From: Domibacillus iocasae
GTDB lineage: Bacteria > Bacillota > Bacilli > Bacillales > Domibacillaceae
Assembly: GCF_001750285.1 (NCBI RefSeq)
Contig: NZ_MAMP01000024.1
Span: 434,001 to 498,000 of the forward strand
Length of the DNA: 64,000 nucleotides
Direction of reading: 5' to 3'
Below the pieces are notes generated by a model. It was not told the origin of the DNA. It saw only the letters and a list, made by a program, of their open reading frames with translations, and did no database searches. Of the stretch, positions 63,677-64,000 are shown one piece after another (within the stretch, counting starts at the first letter, position 1; every line of letters begins with the position of its first letter). The position numbers and the translations under genes were made by a program.

Positions 63677-64000
63677 TTAAGTTGTAAACATAGGCCCGTA
63701 TTTTCGCTTCAGCCCATCTGCACTTTGCGTAAAAATAGTCACTCGTCCATCTATAACGGTTGTTAAATGAACGGGTTTCCCCCAAAGGGTATAAATATGT
63801 GGAATTGTTTGCTCTAAATAGCCTACATCAAGCTCTTTCTCTTCATATGTGTGCAAAATGTGTAAATCTTCTTTTCCATCCGTCACATAAAGCGATGGGA
63901 ATCCTCCATTCACTTTTGATGAAACCAGCTGATTTCGCACATTCTCCCACTCTTTATCTGTAATGGTCCAATGGGCTCCTTTTTTCTCAAACAGATAAAG
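63677..64000 (-). CDS. spoVR: SpoVR family protein, C-terminal part (cut by window edge)
   Basis: The last 107 codons of SpoVR, a stage V sporulation protein involved in spore cortex formation in B. subtilis. The frame is open to the right edge. Matching stretches are LYLFEKKGAHWTITDKEWENVRNQLV, KVNGGFPSLYV, ELDVGYLEQTIPHIYTLWGKPVHL and LKRKYG near the stop. The start lies outside the window. About 50 bases separate it from the next gene. Confidence 0.9.
   Translation of the reverse strand, partial: LYLFEKKGAHWTITDKEWENVRNQLVSSKVNGGFPSLYVTDGKEDLHILHTYEEKELDVGYLEQTIPHIYTLWGKPVHLTTVIDGRVTIFTQSADGLKRKYGPMFTT

Overview
The window reads as a chromosomal stretch from a Bacillaceae endospore former (low to moderate GC, order Bacillales). 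Evidence: an alpha/beta-type small acid-soluble spore protein behind a sigma-G-like promoter, the 3' end of spoVR, competence genes comK and comZ, the protease regulator hpr/scoC, prsA, and AGGAGG-type ribosome sites with frequent GTG and TTG starts. Gene content and neighbourhoods match the yjz/yis/yhj/yhf/yhg/yha part of the Bacillus subtilis chromosome in shuffled blocks. I cannot fix the genus from sequence alone. No rRNA, tRNA, CRISPR array, prophage or intact insertion sequence was seen.

Layout. 1-6 kb: end of fabF and fabH (FapR-type operator), yjzD, comZ, clpB (CtsR-type operator), a BacA/UppP protein. 5.7-11.5 kb: yitW/yitU, a membrane-anchored alpha-amylase homologue that has lost catalytic residues, yisL, yisK, a DUF418 protein. 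11.5-24.2 kb: addBA, a TVP38/DedA-like protein, comK, yhzC, azlCD, lcfB, yhfI, yhfH. 24.2-27.8 kb: an operon of beta-propeller lipoprotein, response regulator, histidine kinase and FixH/YtkA-like lipoprotein. 27.9-33.7 kb: yhgE-yhgD, hemH-hemE without hemY, hmoB. 33.7-41.8 kb: ecsAB, hit, yhaH, hpr, a DUF3267 protein, prsA, yhaM, yhzD, yhaR. 41.9-48.4 kb: yheB, a CsoR/CstR regulator, SASP, fumC, an OpuF-type compatible-solute ABC importer. 48.5-57.4 kb: branched-chain amino acid genes in the order ilvD - T-box - ilvB - ilvH - ilvC - leuB - leuC - leuD, without leuA. 57.5-64 kb: pbpF, a tatA, gltT, a low-molecular-weight phosphatase homologue without active-site residues, ecsC, a TrkA-C membrane protein, end of spoVR.

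Regulation is unusually legible: candidate sites for FapR, CtsR, LexA, a FadR-like repressor, YhgD autoregulation, CodY, sigma-B (three) and sigma-G, plus a T-box leader. Several genes fall below 60 codons: a 59-aa TatA, the YhfH zinc-ribbon protein, 48- and 58-aa membrane proteins and a 22-aa hydrophobic peptide.

The most unusual items are two proteins with eroded active sites (amylase-like and LMW-PTP/ArsC-like), a long inverted repeat that makes two convergent genes share a C-terminal peptide and a terminator, an apparent frameshift at the start of the opuFB-like gene, a palindromic repeat inserted between leuB and leuC, a CstR-like rather than copper-type CsoR, and missing hemY and leuA at their usual places. 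I found no clearly novel multi-gene defence or mobile system.
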